DNA of 64,000 nucleotides from Vibrio palustris (GTDB taxonomy: Bacteria; Pseudomonadota; Gammaproteobacteria; Enterobacterales; Vibrionaceae): the NCBI RefSeq assembly GCF_024346995.1, contig NZ_AP024888.1, forward strand, positions 434,001-498,000, read 5' to 3'. The stretch's first letter is position 1; each line of letters opens with the position of its first letter. Position numbers and translations under genes: made by a program. A model generated the notes under the pieces. That model saw only the letters and a program-made list of their open reading frames with translations. It had not been told where the DNA came from and made no database searches. Shown in pieces: positions 35,980 through 46,069 of the stretch.

Positions 35980-36351
35980 TTAAGCAAAGCGGTTTTCGAG
36001 GTAGCTGATGATTTCAGATGATTCATACATCCATTCAACTTGGCCATTTTCTTCAATACGTAGGCATGGCACTTTGATTCTGCCGCCTCCTTCCAGTAAC
36101 TCTTGGCGATGCTTGGAGCCTACTGAGGCATTACGTTTTTCAATCGGTAAATTGAGTTTATACATGGCTCGACGAGTTTTAGTACAAAACGGACACGCCG
36201 AAAATTGATATAAAGAGAACTTGGTCAGCTCTTGATTAATTGCTTTTTGCTTTTCTGGAGCGCGCTTTTTTTTCGTGCCACGGGTAATGAGATCAACCGC
36301 GATGATCAGATAGCCTAGTAAGTTGCGGATGAAATTTATCAATATTTTCAT
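35980..36351 (-). CDS. Membrane-anchored glutaredoxin/GST-N-like protein
   Basis: A 123-residue protein with an N-terminal hydrophobic anchor (about residues 3-22), a basic linker (TRGTKKKRAPEKQK) and a thioredoxin-fold domain. The redox motif is CPFC in YQFSACPFCTKTRRAMYKL. The substrate-binding cis-Pro is in KVPCLRI, and YESSEIISYLENRF closes the fold, as in glutaredoxins and GST N-terminal domains. ATG 36351 is chosen over 36384 because the upstream ATG follows CCCCC, which has no ribosome-binding potential. Function: thiol-disulfide exchange near the membrane, inferred. Confidence 0.8.
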   Translation of the reverse strand: MKILINFIRNLLGYLIIAVDLITRGTKKKRAPEKQKAINQELTKFSLYQFSACPFCTKTRRAMYKLNLPIEKRNASVGSKHRQELLEGGGRIKVPCLRIEENGQVEWMYESSEIISYLENRFA

Positions 36352-36812
36352 GTAGATGCTCGCTTGTTCTCGTATAAAGTACATGGGGGAATGTCAAACT
36401 ATGGTCATTCTAACGATAAAAAGCGCATGATTTAAGAGGGAAGCGAACGTATTTTTCGATTTTACTCTCGTAGGTTTGACGATTTGGTTTATTTTGGCGT
36501 GGTAGTGGCGATCAACGAGTCGGTACTCAAGAGTAACCGTGAGTACTGAGCCTTTAAACATCGATGGGTTGTTTGTATTTTTCGTCAAGGCGCATGTTAT
36601 TTTTTAATGTATCAAAGCCATCAATTAGGGAAAACGCTTAAAATTTTATTATTTACTCAAATATTAATTATTTATTGATGTAAAGTCACAAATTTAATTC
36701 GTGCTAAAACATCATCATAGATTATCAAATGATTTTAGATAGAATACTCTGCTCAATATGATTTGATTAAATTATTAGTCAAATCATTTTTTTAACTAAA
36801 GAGAATGATTCT
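36352..36812. other. Gap upstream of the M6 protease gene
   Basis: No supported gene. The right half is very AT-rich (36640-36800) and should hold the protease promoter. A minus-strand open frame at 36394-36588 is not supported. Confidence 0.5.
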
Positions 36813-38747
36813 ATGAGAAAAATGACTCTGGCAACATTATTGTTGCTTTCTTTTAGCAGTGGCAGTGCGTATTCCGCCATCCCTTACCATGGTAAGCATA
36901 TAGAATATAAGCAGCCAAATGGTGAGGTTATTACGCTCGTTTTAGAGGGTAACGATTATTATGCTGAGCAACGGACGTTAGCAGGACGTTTAGTTATATA
37001 TGATAAAGATTTAGAAGGCATGGCGTACGCTAAAGTTTCCAGTGATGGAAAGTCTCTTGTTTCGACACATGAATTAGCGTCACAAAAGCCAAAAAAACAG
37101 GGGATATTGAGCGCCTCAAAATTAGTGACGCAGCCACAGAAAGGGTTAACTAATAAAGCCAAGCAAAGTATTATTCGTAAAAATCGCGACGCACTATTAA
37201 AAATTAAAGATCCTAATGATTACTTACGCAGTTCGTTAAGTGTCCAGAAAAAAAACAGTACGCTATCTGGTGAAGTTAAAGGTCTAACGGTATTGATTAA
37301 CTTTCCTGATGAAAAAAGCGCGATTGATCGCTCGCAAATTAATCGCTTTTTAAATGATTTAAATTATAAAGAGTTTGGTAATTTTCAATCGATTCGTGGC
37401 TATTTTAAATCTGTTTCTGGCGGTAAGCTTGATTATACCAACACCGTTACTACGTATTATACCGCTAAGCATAATAAAGCCTATTATACCGACCCAAATG
37501 TCGCATTCACCGTGCGTACGCAAGAGCTTATCCACGAAGCGCTTGATTGGTTAGAATATCAACAAGGCTTCGATTTTTCGACGTTGACGACTAATAATAA
37601 TGGCCTAATTAAAGGCTTAAATTTCATGTATGCGGGGGAAAGTGATGGCGCATGGTCACAAGGCTTATGGCCACACATGGGCGGATTGAGTCCACGTTTT
37701 TGTGCCGATGGTGTGTGCACCGATCGTTATCAAATAACAAACATTGCTCAAAGCTTATCAATTGGTACGTTTGCTCATGAATCGGGTCACTTAATTGCAG
37801 ATTGGCCTGATTTATACGATTATGATGGCAGTTCGCAAGGCTCTGTTGCTAGCTACGGTATTATGGGATATGGCGGTGTTGGCTATCGTTCTAAGTATCA
37901 TCCCACCCCGCCAGTGGCGCCATTACGTGACCTAGTCGGGTGGGAGCAGACGACAGAACTCAACCCTGCTGTAAATGCCAACGCGCCCACCGGTGAAATT
38001 ATAAGTCAATCTGGCGCTAATCAAGCGTATAAATGGAGCAATCCTAACAACGCGGCCGAATCATTTTATATTGAAGCTATCCATCGTAGCGGACAAAATA
38101 GCGAGCAACCTGGTTCAGGGTTGGCTATTTTTCATGTGGATGAAAACGGCGATCGAGACAACGAATGGCATCCTTACATTCAAATGGAGCATGCTGATGG
38201 TAATCGAGACCCTGAAAATAATGTCAATCAGGGAGATGCCAACGATGTTTACAAAGAATATGGTGAATTTACTGCGACACTGCCTAACGCATTAACATCT
38301 AAAGGGACGAACTCTTTATGGTGGAGTGGTCAGAAATCAGGTTTAAATATTAGTCAAGTCTCGCAACCGGCGCAATCAATAAGCTTTGTTTCTTCCCCTA
38401 ATCAAGCGCCGAGCCAAGGTGGTAATGATAATACTGATGATCGGGTTATTGGTACTTATACGGGCAGTATTAACCAAGGCCAGAGTATTATTGAACCCAA
38501 CGGCAGCTACTTTGAATTTAACGGCCAGACTGTGTTTGCAGGCTTAAACTCGACAGCTAATACCGACTTAGGACTGTTCCTATATCAATTAGTCAATAAC
38601 CAATGGACATTAGTCGCGTCTGCACGAAACAATAACTCACAACCAGAAACCATTAGTTATTCAGGTGGTAAAGGATATTATTACGTGGTTATTTCGTCTT
38701 ATTCTGGAACGGCCGATTACAATCTGACGATTGCGAAGCAGCAATAA
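36813..38747 (+). CDS. Secreted M6-family zinc metalloprotease
   Basis: An extracellular protease of family M6 (immune inhibitor A-like). The 644 residues start with a signal peptide (to about residue 21, SAYSA) and a propeptide. The catalytic zinc site is FAHESGHLIADWPDLYD (His322, Glu323, His326), with the Met-turn-like YGIMGYGG downstream. The C-terminal 105 residues (VIGTYTGSINQGQSI...YNLTIAKQQ) look like a PPC (pre-peptidase C-terminal) domain, often removed on secretion. Relatives include V. cholerae PrtV. It ends at a terminator and is transcribed alone. Long AT-rich promoter region upstream. Confidence 0.9.
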   Translation: MRKMTLATLLLLSFSSGSAYSAIPYHGKHIEYKQPNGEVITLVLEGNDYYAEQRTLAGRLVIYDKDLEGMAYAKVSSDGKSLVSTHELASQKPKKQGILSASKLVTQPQKGLTNKAKQSIIRKNRDALLKIKDPNDYLRSSLSVQKKNSTLSGEVKGLTVLINFPDEKSAIDRSQINRFLNDLNYKEFGNFQSIRGYFKSVSGGKLDYTNTVTTYYTAKHNKAYYTDPNVAFTVRTQELIHEALDWLEYQQGFDFSTLTTNNNGLIKGLNFMYAGESDGAWSQGLWPHMGGLSPRFCADGVCTDRYQITNIAQSLSIGTFAHESGHLIADWPDLYDYDGSSQGSVASYGIMGYGGVGYRSKYHPTPPVAPLRDLVGWEQTTELNPAVNANAPTGEIISQSGANQAYKWSNPNNAAESFYIEAIHRSGQNSEQPGSGLAIFHVDENGDRDNEWHPYIQMEHADGNRDPENNVNQGDANDVYKEYGEFTATLPNALTSKGTNSLWWSGQKSGLNISQVSQPAQSISFVSSPNQAPSQGGNDNTDDRVIGTYTGSINQGQSIIEPNGSYFEFNGQTVFAGLNSTANTDLGLFLYQLVNNQWTLVASARNNNSQPETISYSGGKGYYYVVISSYSGTADYNLTIAKQQ

Positions 38748-39094
38748 TTCAAGGTAAGAGTCCGTAATCAAATGTTACGGACTCTTTATTGAATACTTAT
38801 TATTCAATGGTGACTATTAAACCTTTTTATTATTATGGTTAATGGGGGCTAAGGTTACCATTGGCTAAATATTATTCGAAAACAATAGCCTTATTTAAAC
38901 TGGGCATATTAAATGTTCTTCATGCAACTCGTGAAGCATGATTAGATAATGCGTTGATGATGAATGTTTATAATAAAAATTTAATTTATGGGAAATTTAC
39001 ATTTCTGGAACAAAGTTAATAGTTTAGTTCTATATGGTAGGAAAACATAATAGGCTTAGCTAAACTGAGTTTTTAACTAAACGGAATGAACGAT
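38748..39094. other. Gap between M6 protease and pectinesterase
   Basis: Contains the terminator at 38756-38790 and AT-rich promoter sequence of the pectinesterase gene. No gene seen. Confidence 0.5.
38756..38790 (+). terminator. Terminator after the M6 protease gene
   Basis: AAGAGTCCGTAA (38756-38767) pairs perfectly with 38775-38786 around a seven-base loop, followed by a weak T tract. Confidence 0.8.
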
Positions 39095-40654
39095 ATGCGT
39101 GACAAAAATTTAAAACGGACTTTTATATATACAATGTCTTTACTTGGAGCTGGGTTAAGTTTGACGGTTAATGCCGCCGATATTAATACCACTCAGCAGC
39201 AACCGTCTAATTTATCAACATCTACAGCGACGTATGGTTTTACAACACAATTAACGCCGAAACCTAATAGTTTTCCTGTTCCAGAAGATACTCAACTAAA
39301 AATGGTGTTTGATTCGCCACCAACTCTAGGGCATGGTTCGATTCGTATTATACGTAGCCGAGACAACGTAGAAGTAGATAAAATATCATTAACTGATGAA
39401 GTGGATTCCTTGGGGATAGACCCTTATCGAACGATTAAGACTAACCCCGTTCGTATTGACGGTAAAACGGTACGAATTTCTTTGCATGCTCATAAACTTG
39501 ACTTAGGTGAAAGCTATTATGTGGTTATTCCTGAGAGTAGTTTCTTAAATGCGAATTTGGCTGGTCAAGCCTTTAAAGGGATCGGTAAGGAAAGCGGTTG
39601 GTCTTTTACCACGCGCTTAACAGAACCTGAGGTGAATAAGGAAAAATATATCGTTGGCAAACAAGGCGCTGATGTTGATTTCCGTACCGTACAAGGGGCT
39701 CTCGATTTTGTCATGGAAAATGTGTCCGTTAATGATCCTGTAACGGTGTATATTAAAAACGGTATTTACGAAGAGCCGCTTTACTTAAGAAGTAAAAACA
39801 ACTTGACGATTCAAGGTGAAAGTAAAGATAACACGGTTATTCGTTATACCAATAATGAGCAAATGAACATTGGCCCTTCCGGACGTTCGGTATTTTTAAT
39901 TGAAAATTCCGATTTATTAACCTTAAAGAGCCTTTCGTTAATCAATACAACGTTGATTGGTAATGGCGGACAAGCAGAAGCATTGTACTATAACAGTAAT
40001 AATGGTCGTCTTATCGCGAGAAACGCCAATTTTATTAGTGAACAAGATACATTAAACCTCAAAGGATGGACGTGGTTTTATAATACGCTAGTGGCGGGGA
40101 ATGTTGATTATATTTGGGGATATCCTAAAGCGTCGGTGTTTGAAAATAGCGAAATTAGAACGATTGGAGATTCTCGTGGATATACGGGAGGCGGTTATAT
40201 TTTGCAAGCCCGTGTAAGAAATGAAAATGATCCAGGGTTTATTTTTCTAAACTCCAAATTAACCCGTGGTGAAGGGCCTTTAAATCATCCTGTTCCTGAT
40301 CGTAAATTCTATCTGGCACGTAGTGGTGGCTGTAACGGTTGTTACGATAATATTGTATTTGTGAATACTAAAATGGATGAGCATATTCGCGACGTTGGCT
40401 GGGCTAACGCGGTATTGCCAACGCCAAAAGTTGCGACTCCTTATCAAGGCTGGAGAGAATTTAATACCATGGATCTGGACGGTAATAAAATCGATTTACT
40501 TGAGCGTTTACCGACTCACGCCACTCAGTTAACGCAAGAAGAAGTCGTGAACAATTACTGTTCTCGTCAGCAAATTTTCTCAGGTTACAATGATGGAATG
40601 GGCTGGGATCCAATGCCAGGCAACACCGCCAATTGTGAAAATGCCTATCACTAA
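39095..40654 (+). CDS. Secreted pectinesterase (carbohydrate esterase family 8)
   Basis: Removes methyl esters from pectin outside the cell. The signal peptide (ends about VNAADI) is followed by an Ig-like N-terminal region (about 35-180), then the right-handed beta-helix: FRTVQGALDFV, TIQGESKDNTVI, GQAEALYYNSNN, and the catalytic aspartates in EQDTLNL (Asp318) and NVDYIWG (Asp338). FYLARSGG occupies the usual LGRPW-type position. Its size and layout resemble YbhC-type pectinesterases. ATG 39095 has ACGGA upstream; the in-frame ATG at 39086 would leave no spacing. No pectate lyase is adjacent. Confidence 0.88.
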   Translation: MRDKNLKRTFIYTMSLLGAGLSLTVNAADINTTQQQPSNLSTSTATYGFTTQLTPKPNSFPVPEDTQLKMVFDSPPTLGHGSIRIIRSRDNVEVDKISLTDEVDSLGIDPYRTIKTNPVRIDGKTVRISLHAHKLDLGESYYVVIPESSFLNANLAGQAFKGIGKESGWSFTTRLTEPEVNKEKYIVGKQGADVDFRTVQGALDFVMENVSVNDPVTVYIKNGIYEEPLYLRSKNNLTIQGESKDNTVIRYTNNEQMNIGPSGRSVFLIENSDLLTLKSLSLINTTLIGNGGQAEALYYNSNNGRLIARNANFISEQDTLNLKGWTWFYNTLVAGNVDYIWGYPKASVFENSEIRTIGDSRGYTGGGYILQARVRNENDPGFIFLNSKLTRGEGPLNHPVPDRKFYLARSGGCNGCYDNIVFVNTKMDEHIRDVGWANAVLPTPKVATPYQGWREFNTMDLDGNKIDLLERLPTHATQLTQEEVVNNYCSRQQIFSGYNDGMGWDPMPGNTANCENAYH

Positions 40655-40711
40655 TGTGCGATAACAGTGTGATTAGCACAATAGGTGTCTAGTCTTAACG
40701 TAAATGTCGAT

Positions 40712-40747
40712 GAGGACACACGCTATATTTAGTGTGTGTCTTTTTTT
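40712..40747 (+). terminator. Terminator after the pectinesterase gene
   Basis: GACACACGCT (40715-40724) and AGTGTGTGTC (40731-40740) pair with one mismatch or GU around a six-base loop, followed by seven T. Confidence 0.85.
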
Positions 40748-40773
40748 GTTTCTCTTTTGTCGCCCAAGCTTAC

Positions 40774-41211
40774 CTAAAATCCCCGTTTTTTCCAAAATTG
40801 GTCGGCATCGTTGGCCACGACTTTAAAATCTTTCTCGGCAATCACTTTGCCTGCAATTTCCATTTCCATATGCCACGTTCCTAAGTTGCTTTCTAGGCCG
40901 TTAATCGGGCATTGTAGTTGAATGGTATCCCCCAAGTAGAAATTCCAATCGTTACTACGTACATACACTTCGCCATCAAATGGCTCTAGCACTTGGCCTT
41001 TTTTGTTGAGTACACCTGGGTGCTGGATAGAAAACTTGAGCAATTGGCCTTTGGCTTTTTTGATATTGACAGTAAAGCCAAATTCGACATCTTCACTCGC
41101 AGGGATGACCTGAGTAAACTCGCGAACTTTAGGGAGTTCTTTGGATTTTTCATCCCAGTGAGAATAGATGCCGTAGGAAGAAATTTTGATGACTGGGGTT
41201 CGTTTTGCCAC
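40774..41211 (-). CDS. DUF3859-domain protein
   Basis: A 145-residue protein of unknown function, DUF3859 type as I recall it: SYGIYSHWDEKSKELPKVREFTQVIPASEDVEFGF, then EVYVRSNDWNFYLGDTIQL and GTWHMEMEIAGKVIAEKDFKVV. It looks like an Ig-like all-beta fold without signal peptide. The only ATG in frame (41373) would add 54 residues of unlikely sequence. I prefer the GTG at 41211 (VAKRTPVIKISSYGIY), which matches the usual start of the family. No operon partner. Confidence 0.7.
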   Translation of the reverse strand: MAKRTPVIKISSYGIYSHWDEKSKELPKVREFTQVIPASEDVEFGFTVNIKKAKGQLLKFSIQHPGVLNKKGQVLEPFDGEVYVRSNDWNFYLGDTIQLQCPINGLESNLGTWHMEMEIAGKVIAEKDFKVVANDADQFWKKRGF

Positions 41212-41503
41212 GCCTAGGTACTCGTTGATTGATGATACTGGGATTCTACGTAAATCAAGATGTCGCTTCAAATTAAATGGCGGATGTGTGTAGGTGGGTT
41301 GGCTTTTTTTATAAAAAAATAACTGTATTATTAATATTTTGGGAGTGGGGAGGGAATACACACCGAGTAACAAATCCTAACCATATCGTCATCTTTTATC
41401 AGTAACTTTGTAGTATTATGGCAAACTGGATTGGGAATATTATTGATTAGCGATACAGTATACCGATACTCAATCGCGACGAAAAAGAAGGAATAAAAGG
41501 GTA

Positions 41504-42109
41504 GTGATAGACAAAGTGATTCATGATTTTCTTATTATATGGGCAACGGTGGATCCCATTGGCACTATGGCACTTTTTGCCGGGCTTACCGCAAGTTATA
41601 CCGCGCAAGAGCGTAGAAAAACGGCCTATAAAACGATCCTGTATGCCGTACTTATTTTAATTGGTGCCATTGTTATTGGGCAATTATTGTTAGGTGCGAT
41701 GGGGATTAGCTTGATCTCGTTTCAGGTTGCGGGTGGTGTGATTTTATTTTTATTTGGCTTACAGATGATCTTTGCAGATGGAAAAAAAGATGCAACGGGC
41801 GAACCTATGCATGATATTGCGATTTTTCCGTTAGCGGTTCCAGCGACTGCATCGCCGGGTGCTATTTTAGCGGTGATCCTAATTACCGATAATAATATTT
41901 ATACTATTCAAGAACAGATGGTGACGTCTCTTACTATGTTGTCGGTGCTTGCCCTCACGTTAGTGCTGTTGCTTTTATCTGGCGGTATTATCCGCATTAT
42001 TGGTAACGGAGGAGCCTCTTTACTGACTCGCATTATGGGGATGATACTCGCGGCGTTATCGGTCGAATTTATTATGGAAGCGCTCGGTATTGAGAAATGG
42101 GTAGGGTAA
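41504..42109 (+). CDS. MarC-family integral membrane protein
   Basis: A 201-residue inner-membrane protein with six hydrophobic helices. The family signature is IWATVDPIGTMALFAGLTASY, then FQVAGGVILFLFGLQMIF and IAIFPLAVPATASPGAILAVI. MarC proteins were once linked to multiple antibiotic resistance, but that role was not upheld and function is unknown. The start is a GTG at 41504 with AAAAGGGTA upstream. Alone on its strand, with the oxidoreductase gene 95 bases downstream. Confidence 0.9.
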   Translation: MIDKVIHDFLIIWATVDPIGTMALFAGLTASYTAQERRKTAYKTILYAVLILIGAIVIGQLLLGAMGISLISFQVAGGVILFLFGLQMIFADGKKDATGEPMHDIAIFPLAVPATASPGAILAVILITDNNIYTIQEQMVTSLTMLSVLALTLVLLLLSGGIIRIIGNGGASLLTRIMGMILAALSVEFIMEALGIEKWVG

Positions 42110-42204
42110 AGAATCGCCAGTTTGCAATAGGGTGACTCTGTACGATGACTCAATAAAGACGTAAGCATGTCTGCACGAGAAACAGAACAAGATAAGGAAT
42201 ATTT

Positions 42205-43206
42205 ATGGATAAACGAGTGGTTCGCTGGGGAGTCGTGGGAGTAGGTAAAATCGCACATCGCTTGGTTGATGATTTGGTTAAGCACAGCCCTAATGGGATG
42301 TTTTACGGCGCTGCGGCACGAAACCCAGAGCGAGCGAAGGCGTTCGTGGAACAATTCAATGGGCAAGTAAGTTACGCTTCTTATCAAGAATTAGTGCAAG
42401 ATGCCAATATTGATGTGGTCTACATTGCTACGATTAACTCGGCGCATAAAGCGCTGATTGAGCTTTGTCTCAAGCATGGTAAGCACGTTTTAGTCGAAAA
42501 GCCGGCATTAACTAATGTCGCTGATTGGGATGAGATGACATCGCTTGCTAAGCAAAAAGGGGTACTATTAGTTGAAGCGATGAAGACGCTAACGTTTCCA
42601 GCTTATCGTGCGTTACGCCAGTTTATTCAAGATAATCAACTCGTCATTGAGCATATTGACGCTGCATTTGGTGGCGCACTACCGTTTGATCCTAATAATC
42701 GTGTGTTTGATGGTAGCTTGTGTGGTGGAGCGTCGCTTGATGTCGGATTTTATCCATTATGGCTCTATGCTGATTTATGTGAATGCCTCGATCAACCGCT
42801 CGGTGAATTAACCACGGAGTTTATTCAAGATAATGTCCATTCCTCAGTCGATGAAACGGCGATTTATCACTTCTCCGGTGCGGTCAGTGGCAAGATTAGC
42901 GCATCTATTACACGAGATTTATCCAAAATAGCGACGTTAACCGGCCCAGAGTTAACGATTACGATTGCCGAGAAGTGGTGGAACCCGAAGAGCATTATGA
43001 TTACTTACCGCGGAGAATCTCATCATATTGATACATCTCCTCGTGGTGGTGGCTTTGAGCATGAAATCGCGCACATGAATGATTTAATTCAGCAGCAAGC
43101 CATCTGCTCAGAGGTGATTAAACTAAGTGTTGGCCGCAAAGTGATTGAATGTGTAGAAGCTGGGCTTATTGCTAATGGTTTCACGCATCTTACCCAGATT
43201 AGCTAA
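42205..43206 (+). CDS. Gfo/Idh/MocA-family NAD(P)-dependent oxidoreductase
   Basis: A 333-residue dehydrogenase with an N-terminal Rossmann fold (RWGVVGVGKIAHRLVDDL, G-x-G-x-x-A) and the EKPALTN motif (H-x-L-V-E-K-P) holding the catalytic Lys. The C-terminal alpha/beta domain includes GGASLDVGFYPLWL, where Asp and Tyr/His positions complete the site. It resembles dimeric dihydrodiol/D-xylose dehydrogenase-like members and many of unknown sugar substrate. ATG 42205 follows AAGGAATATTT. The aminotransferase gene is 156 bases downstream and need not be cotranscribed. Confidence 0.87.
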   Translation: MDKRVVRWGVVGVGKIAHRLVDDLVKHSPNGMFYGAAARNPERAKAFVEQFNGQVSYASYQELVQDANIDVVYIATINSAHKALIELCLKHGKHVLVEKPALTNVADWDEMTSLAKQKGVLLVEAMKTLTFPAYRALRQFIQDNQLVIEHIDAAFGGALPFDPNNRVFDGSLCGGASLDVGFYPLWLYADLCECLDQPLGELTTEFIQDNVHSSVDETAIYHFSGAVSGKISASITRDLSKIATLTGPELTITIAEKWWNPKSIMITYRGESHHIDTSPRGGGFEHEIAHMNDLIQQQAICSEVIKLSVGRKVIECVEAGLIANGFTHLTQIS

Positions 43207-43362
43207 ATCCCCCTTACCTGTGTTTAATTACCACGTATAAGTGGTGAAAGCTTAAGCATGAAGTATCATGTGGTGAATAAATAAGGGAAAATTCAGTTTG
43301 GCTTTTGTCCAAGCAGTGATAAATTACCGTCTATTATCCGTAACACAAGGCAGTGACCAACT

Positions 43363-44544
43363 ATGTTTTCCCATTTACCCGCACCGGTACTCGATACCAT
43401 TATTTCTTTATCCGCCGCATATCAAGAGGATACTCGTTCACAGAAAGTGGATCTCGGGATTGGCGTGTATAAAAATAGCCAAGGTCACACACCAATAATG
43501 CAGGCGATTAGTGCTGCACAAACTCGTGTTACTGCCGCGCAAACCACCAAAGCGTACGTGGGTATTGCTGGCTGTGAACATTTTAATCAAAGTATGACGG
43601 ACCTCGTATTGGCGGATACGTCTGCACACTCACGAGTGGCAACAATTCAAACTCCCGGTGCAAGTGGCGGTTTGCGTATGTTCGCAGATCTTATTAAATT
43701 TGCGCAGCCTGAGAGCACGATTTGGCTCTCAAATCCGAGTTATGTTAACCATGCGCCAATAATGGAAGCAGCAGGGTTGGATGTGAAGTACTACGCTTAC
43801 TTTAATCCTGAAACAAAAACAGTCGATAAAGAAGCGTTGCTAACCGATTTAGCGCAAGCGGGTCCTAAAGATGTCGTATTGCTACATGGCTGCTGTCATA
43901 ACCCAACGGGGGCTGACATGGATTTTGCTACTTGGCAAGCCGTGACGGCGTTAGCACAGCAGCAAGGTTTCACACCGTTTGTGGATGCCGCTTATTTAGG
44001 TTTTGGTGACAGCTTTGCACAAGATAGTGCAGGACTTCGCTATATGGCCGATCACGTAGACGAAATGATGCTAACTGTATCATGCTCTAAAAACTTCGGT
44101 TTATATCGAGAGCGTACAGGCGCGGCAATGGTGATTGCGAAAACCTCACAAGAAGCGGCCAATGCCAAAGGGAAGCTGTTGAATTTAGCGCGTTCTTCTT
44201 ACACAATGCCGCCAGACCATGGTGCGGCACTTGTCAGGACTGTGTTACAGGACGATGAACTCAAGGCAAGCTGGATGACAGAGCTGAGTGAAATGCAGCA
44301 TCGTTTGTTAAGCCTTCGTCAAAGTTTGTGTAAAGAGTTGAGAAATAAACTGGATACTTCACAATTCGACTTTATCGAGCAACACAAGGGCATGTTCTCG
44401 GTGTTAGGGTTAACCCCTGAACAGATGACACGCTTAAGGGAAGAGTTCGCGATTTACGGTGTGACTGATGGTCGTATCAACATTGCTGGGCTTACAGAAG
44501 ACGCCATCCCTTACGTTGCCGATTCGATTACGAAAGTGTGTTAA
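43363..44544 (+). CDS. Class I aromatic/aspartate aminotransferase
   Basis: PLP-dependent transaminase of the AspC/TyrB type, 393 residues. Visible landmarks: VDLGIGVYKNSQGHTPIM at the N-terminus, YVGIAGCEHFN, the substrate region LLHGCCHNPTGADM, FVDAAYLGFGD and the PLP lysine in SCSKNFGLYRERTGAA. Arg in the C-terminal GRINIAGL binds the substrate carboxylate. It could use aspartate, tyrosine or phenylalanine; the sequence does not decide by eye. Start ATG 43363 with AAGGCAG upstream. The small lipoprotein gene follows 27 bases later. Confidence 0.88.
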   Translation: MFSHLPAPVLDTIISLSAAYQEDTRSQKVDLGIGVYKNSQGHTPIMQAISAAQTRVTAAQTTKAYVGIAGCEHFNQSMTDLVLADTSAHSRVATIQTPGASGGLRMFADLIKFAQPESTIWLSNPSYVNHAPIMEAAGLDVKYYAYFNPETKTVDKEALLTDLAQAGPKDVVLLHGCCHNPTGADMDFATWQAVTALAQQQGFTPFVDAAYLGFGDSFAQDSAGLRYMADHVDEMMLTVSCSKNFGLYRERTGAAMVIAKTSQEAANAKGKLLNLARSSYTMPPDHGAALVRTVLQDDELKASWMTELSEMQHRLLSLRQSLCKELRNKLDTSQFDFIEQHKGMFSVLGLTPEQMTRLREEFAIYGVTDGRINIAGLTEDAIPYVADSITKVC

Positions 44545-44571
44545 GTCTTAACCGTCTAATTAGGTGAATGA

Positions 44572-45312
44572 ATGAAACAACAATGGAAAATCTTAGTACC
44601 TCTGATGTTGAGCGGCGGGCTAATGGCATGTACGACCACAGCAACGCAATCTCCAGATACAGATGCGCCAACGAAAAAAGAAAGCTCTGTAGAGAAAGAT
44701 AAAGCCACAACGCCAAGTGCGAAAAAGGATGTGGTAGAGCGTAAAAAGGAAAAGGACTCTGTTGTTAAGAACGAACAACCTAAACAAAAAGTCGTGAGTA
44801 AGCCGAAAATAGTACGACCGAAAGTAGAAGGTAAAAAATTGAGTGATGGGAAACTTATTCTCGGCTCAAAAGAATGGATTCATTTACCAGGTTTAAAAGA
44901 AAATCTTGATAGTCGTGTCGATACAGGGGCTACCACGTCTTCTTTGAGTGCGGTCGATGTAACGCCGTTTGAGCGTGATGGCAAAGACTGGGTCAAATTT
45001 AAAGTTGAGCACAATGGGATAAAAAGTGAAGAAGTGAGCATGCCAGTAGCTCGCTGGGTACGTATTAAACAGGCAAACACCGAGAAAGGTGAGCGCCGTG
45101 CGGTAGTGAATATGTGGGTTGAAATCGGGGATTTGAAAGAAAAAACCGACTTCACATTAGCTGACCGTACTCATCTATCGTATCCATTGCTATTAGGTCG
45201 TAGTTTCTTCAAAGATGTCGCTGTTGTCGATGTCGGCCGTACTTATGTGCAAGGTAAAAACTTAGAGCATGACGGCAAAAAAGATGACGATAAAAAGATG
45301 AAAACGGAATAG
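44572..45312 (+). CDS. Retropepsin-like (RimB/Zn_protease family) lipoprotein
   Basis: A 246-residue lipoprotein (signal ending LMAC, Cys20) with a Lys/Glu-rich linker (about 30-92) and a C-terminal domain of the family often called ATP-dependent zinc protease. The domain has a pepsin-like active site, RVDTGATTSSLSA (Asp117-Thr-Gly), and a second hydrophobic-Gly strand LLLGRSFF. Related RimB proteins process poly-glutamate tails on ribosomal protein S6, but this one is exported, so its substrate must lie in the envelope. AGGTGA precedes ATG 44572. A terminator follows. Confidence 0.82.
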   Translation: MKQQWKILVPLMLSGGLMACTTTATQSPDTDAPTKKESSVEKDKATTPSAKKDVVERKKEKDSVVKNEQPKQKVVSKPKIVRPKVEGKKLSDGKLILGSKEWIHLPGLKENLDSRVDTGATTSSLSAVDVTPFERDGKDWVKFKVEHNGIKSEEVSMPVARWVRIKQANTEKGERRAVVNMWVEIGDLKEKTDFTLADRTHLSYPLLLGRSFFKDVAVVDVGRTYVQGKNLEHDGKKDDDKKMKTE

Positions 45313-45650
45313 TGTGTTTTTCATTTTAAAATAGGTTAGCTAATAAAAACCAGCGCTGTCGCTGGTTTTTTTTGTCTATAGAACGCATCATCGATCCAGA
45401 TATATCAAGTATGGCGTTATGCGCATGCAATACGACGTTGCCACATTCGACGCGTCCTACGTATGTGAATCCACAAACAGACTTCGATTATTGATACAAA
45501 GGTTCACCGGCGACAATATTCAACCACACCATAAAACTACTCGATGGTGTTATAGGGGATGGGGAGGCTGAGTGATATTATAGCTGTGTACTATCTACAC
45601 CAACAGCGAATCATCATTCCCATTATTTCGTCATAATTAAGGTGAAACTT
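45313..45650. other. Gap with terminator, before the small exported protein
   Basis: Contains the terminator at 45344-45374 and the promoter region of the next gene, with no further gene seen. Confidence 0.5.
45344..45374 (+). terminator. Terminator after the retropepsin-like lipoprotein gene
   Basis: AAAACCAGCG, loop CTGT, CGCTGGTTTT followed by more T; stem centred at about 45358. Confidence 0.9.
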
Positions 45651-46037
45651 ATGAAAGCTCCGTCATTTGCTCCGTTACTTTTGGGTCTATCATTTATTCT
45701 ATCTGCGAGCAATGCATCGGCAAATACGGATGCTATCAATAACGTACACGACCAAAAATCAGTTTGTTTGAACGTAAGCTGTGAAGTCGGTGAGCTTTTT
45801 ATTTACGATGTAGCAACAATAAAAAGCGACCTTGCACAGGTGTTCTCTGATGATACCAGCAAGCCTAAATCGTTTGAGCCTTCTGGCGGGCAATTAGTGA
45901 ATCAAGACTATTATAATATGGCGACGTTAAAAGCCTCGTTTAACAATGATGATAGCAAAGAGTTGTCTAATTCTTATATGGCAACCATTGATATTGAAGC
46001 AAAAGCGTTGTTTTTGACGGTAAACCTCATTATCTAA
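45651..46037 (+). CDS. Small exported protein of unknown function
   Basis: A 128-residue protein with a signal peptide (residues 1-25, ending ASA) and a short mature part containing two Cys (VCLNVSC) that could form a disulfide. No family recognised. I chose ATG 45651 with AAGGTG upstream; GTG 45642 is in frame but overlaps that site. Transcribed alone, with a terminator after it. Confidence 0.65.
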   Translation: MKAPSFAPLLLGLSFILSASNASANTDAINNVHDQKSVCLNVSCEVGELFIYDVATIKSDLAQVFSDDTSKPKSFEPSGGQLVNQDYYNMATLKASFNNDDSKELSNSYMATIDIEAKALFLTVNLII

Positions 46038-46069
46038 ACATTATCGCTGCTGTTGATGGTATTTGTGTA

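Noticed and set aside
36394..36588. 64-codon minus-strand frame upstream of the M6 protease
   Set aside because: No ribosome site and no family resemblance; lies in promoter DNA.
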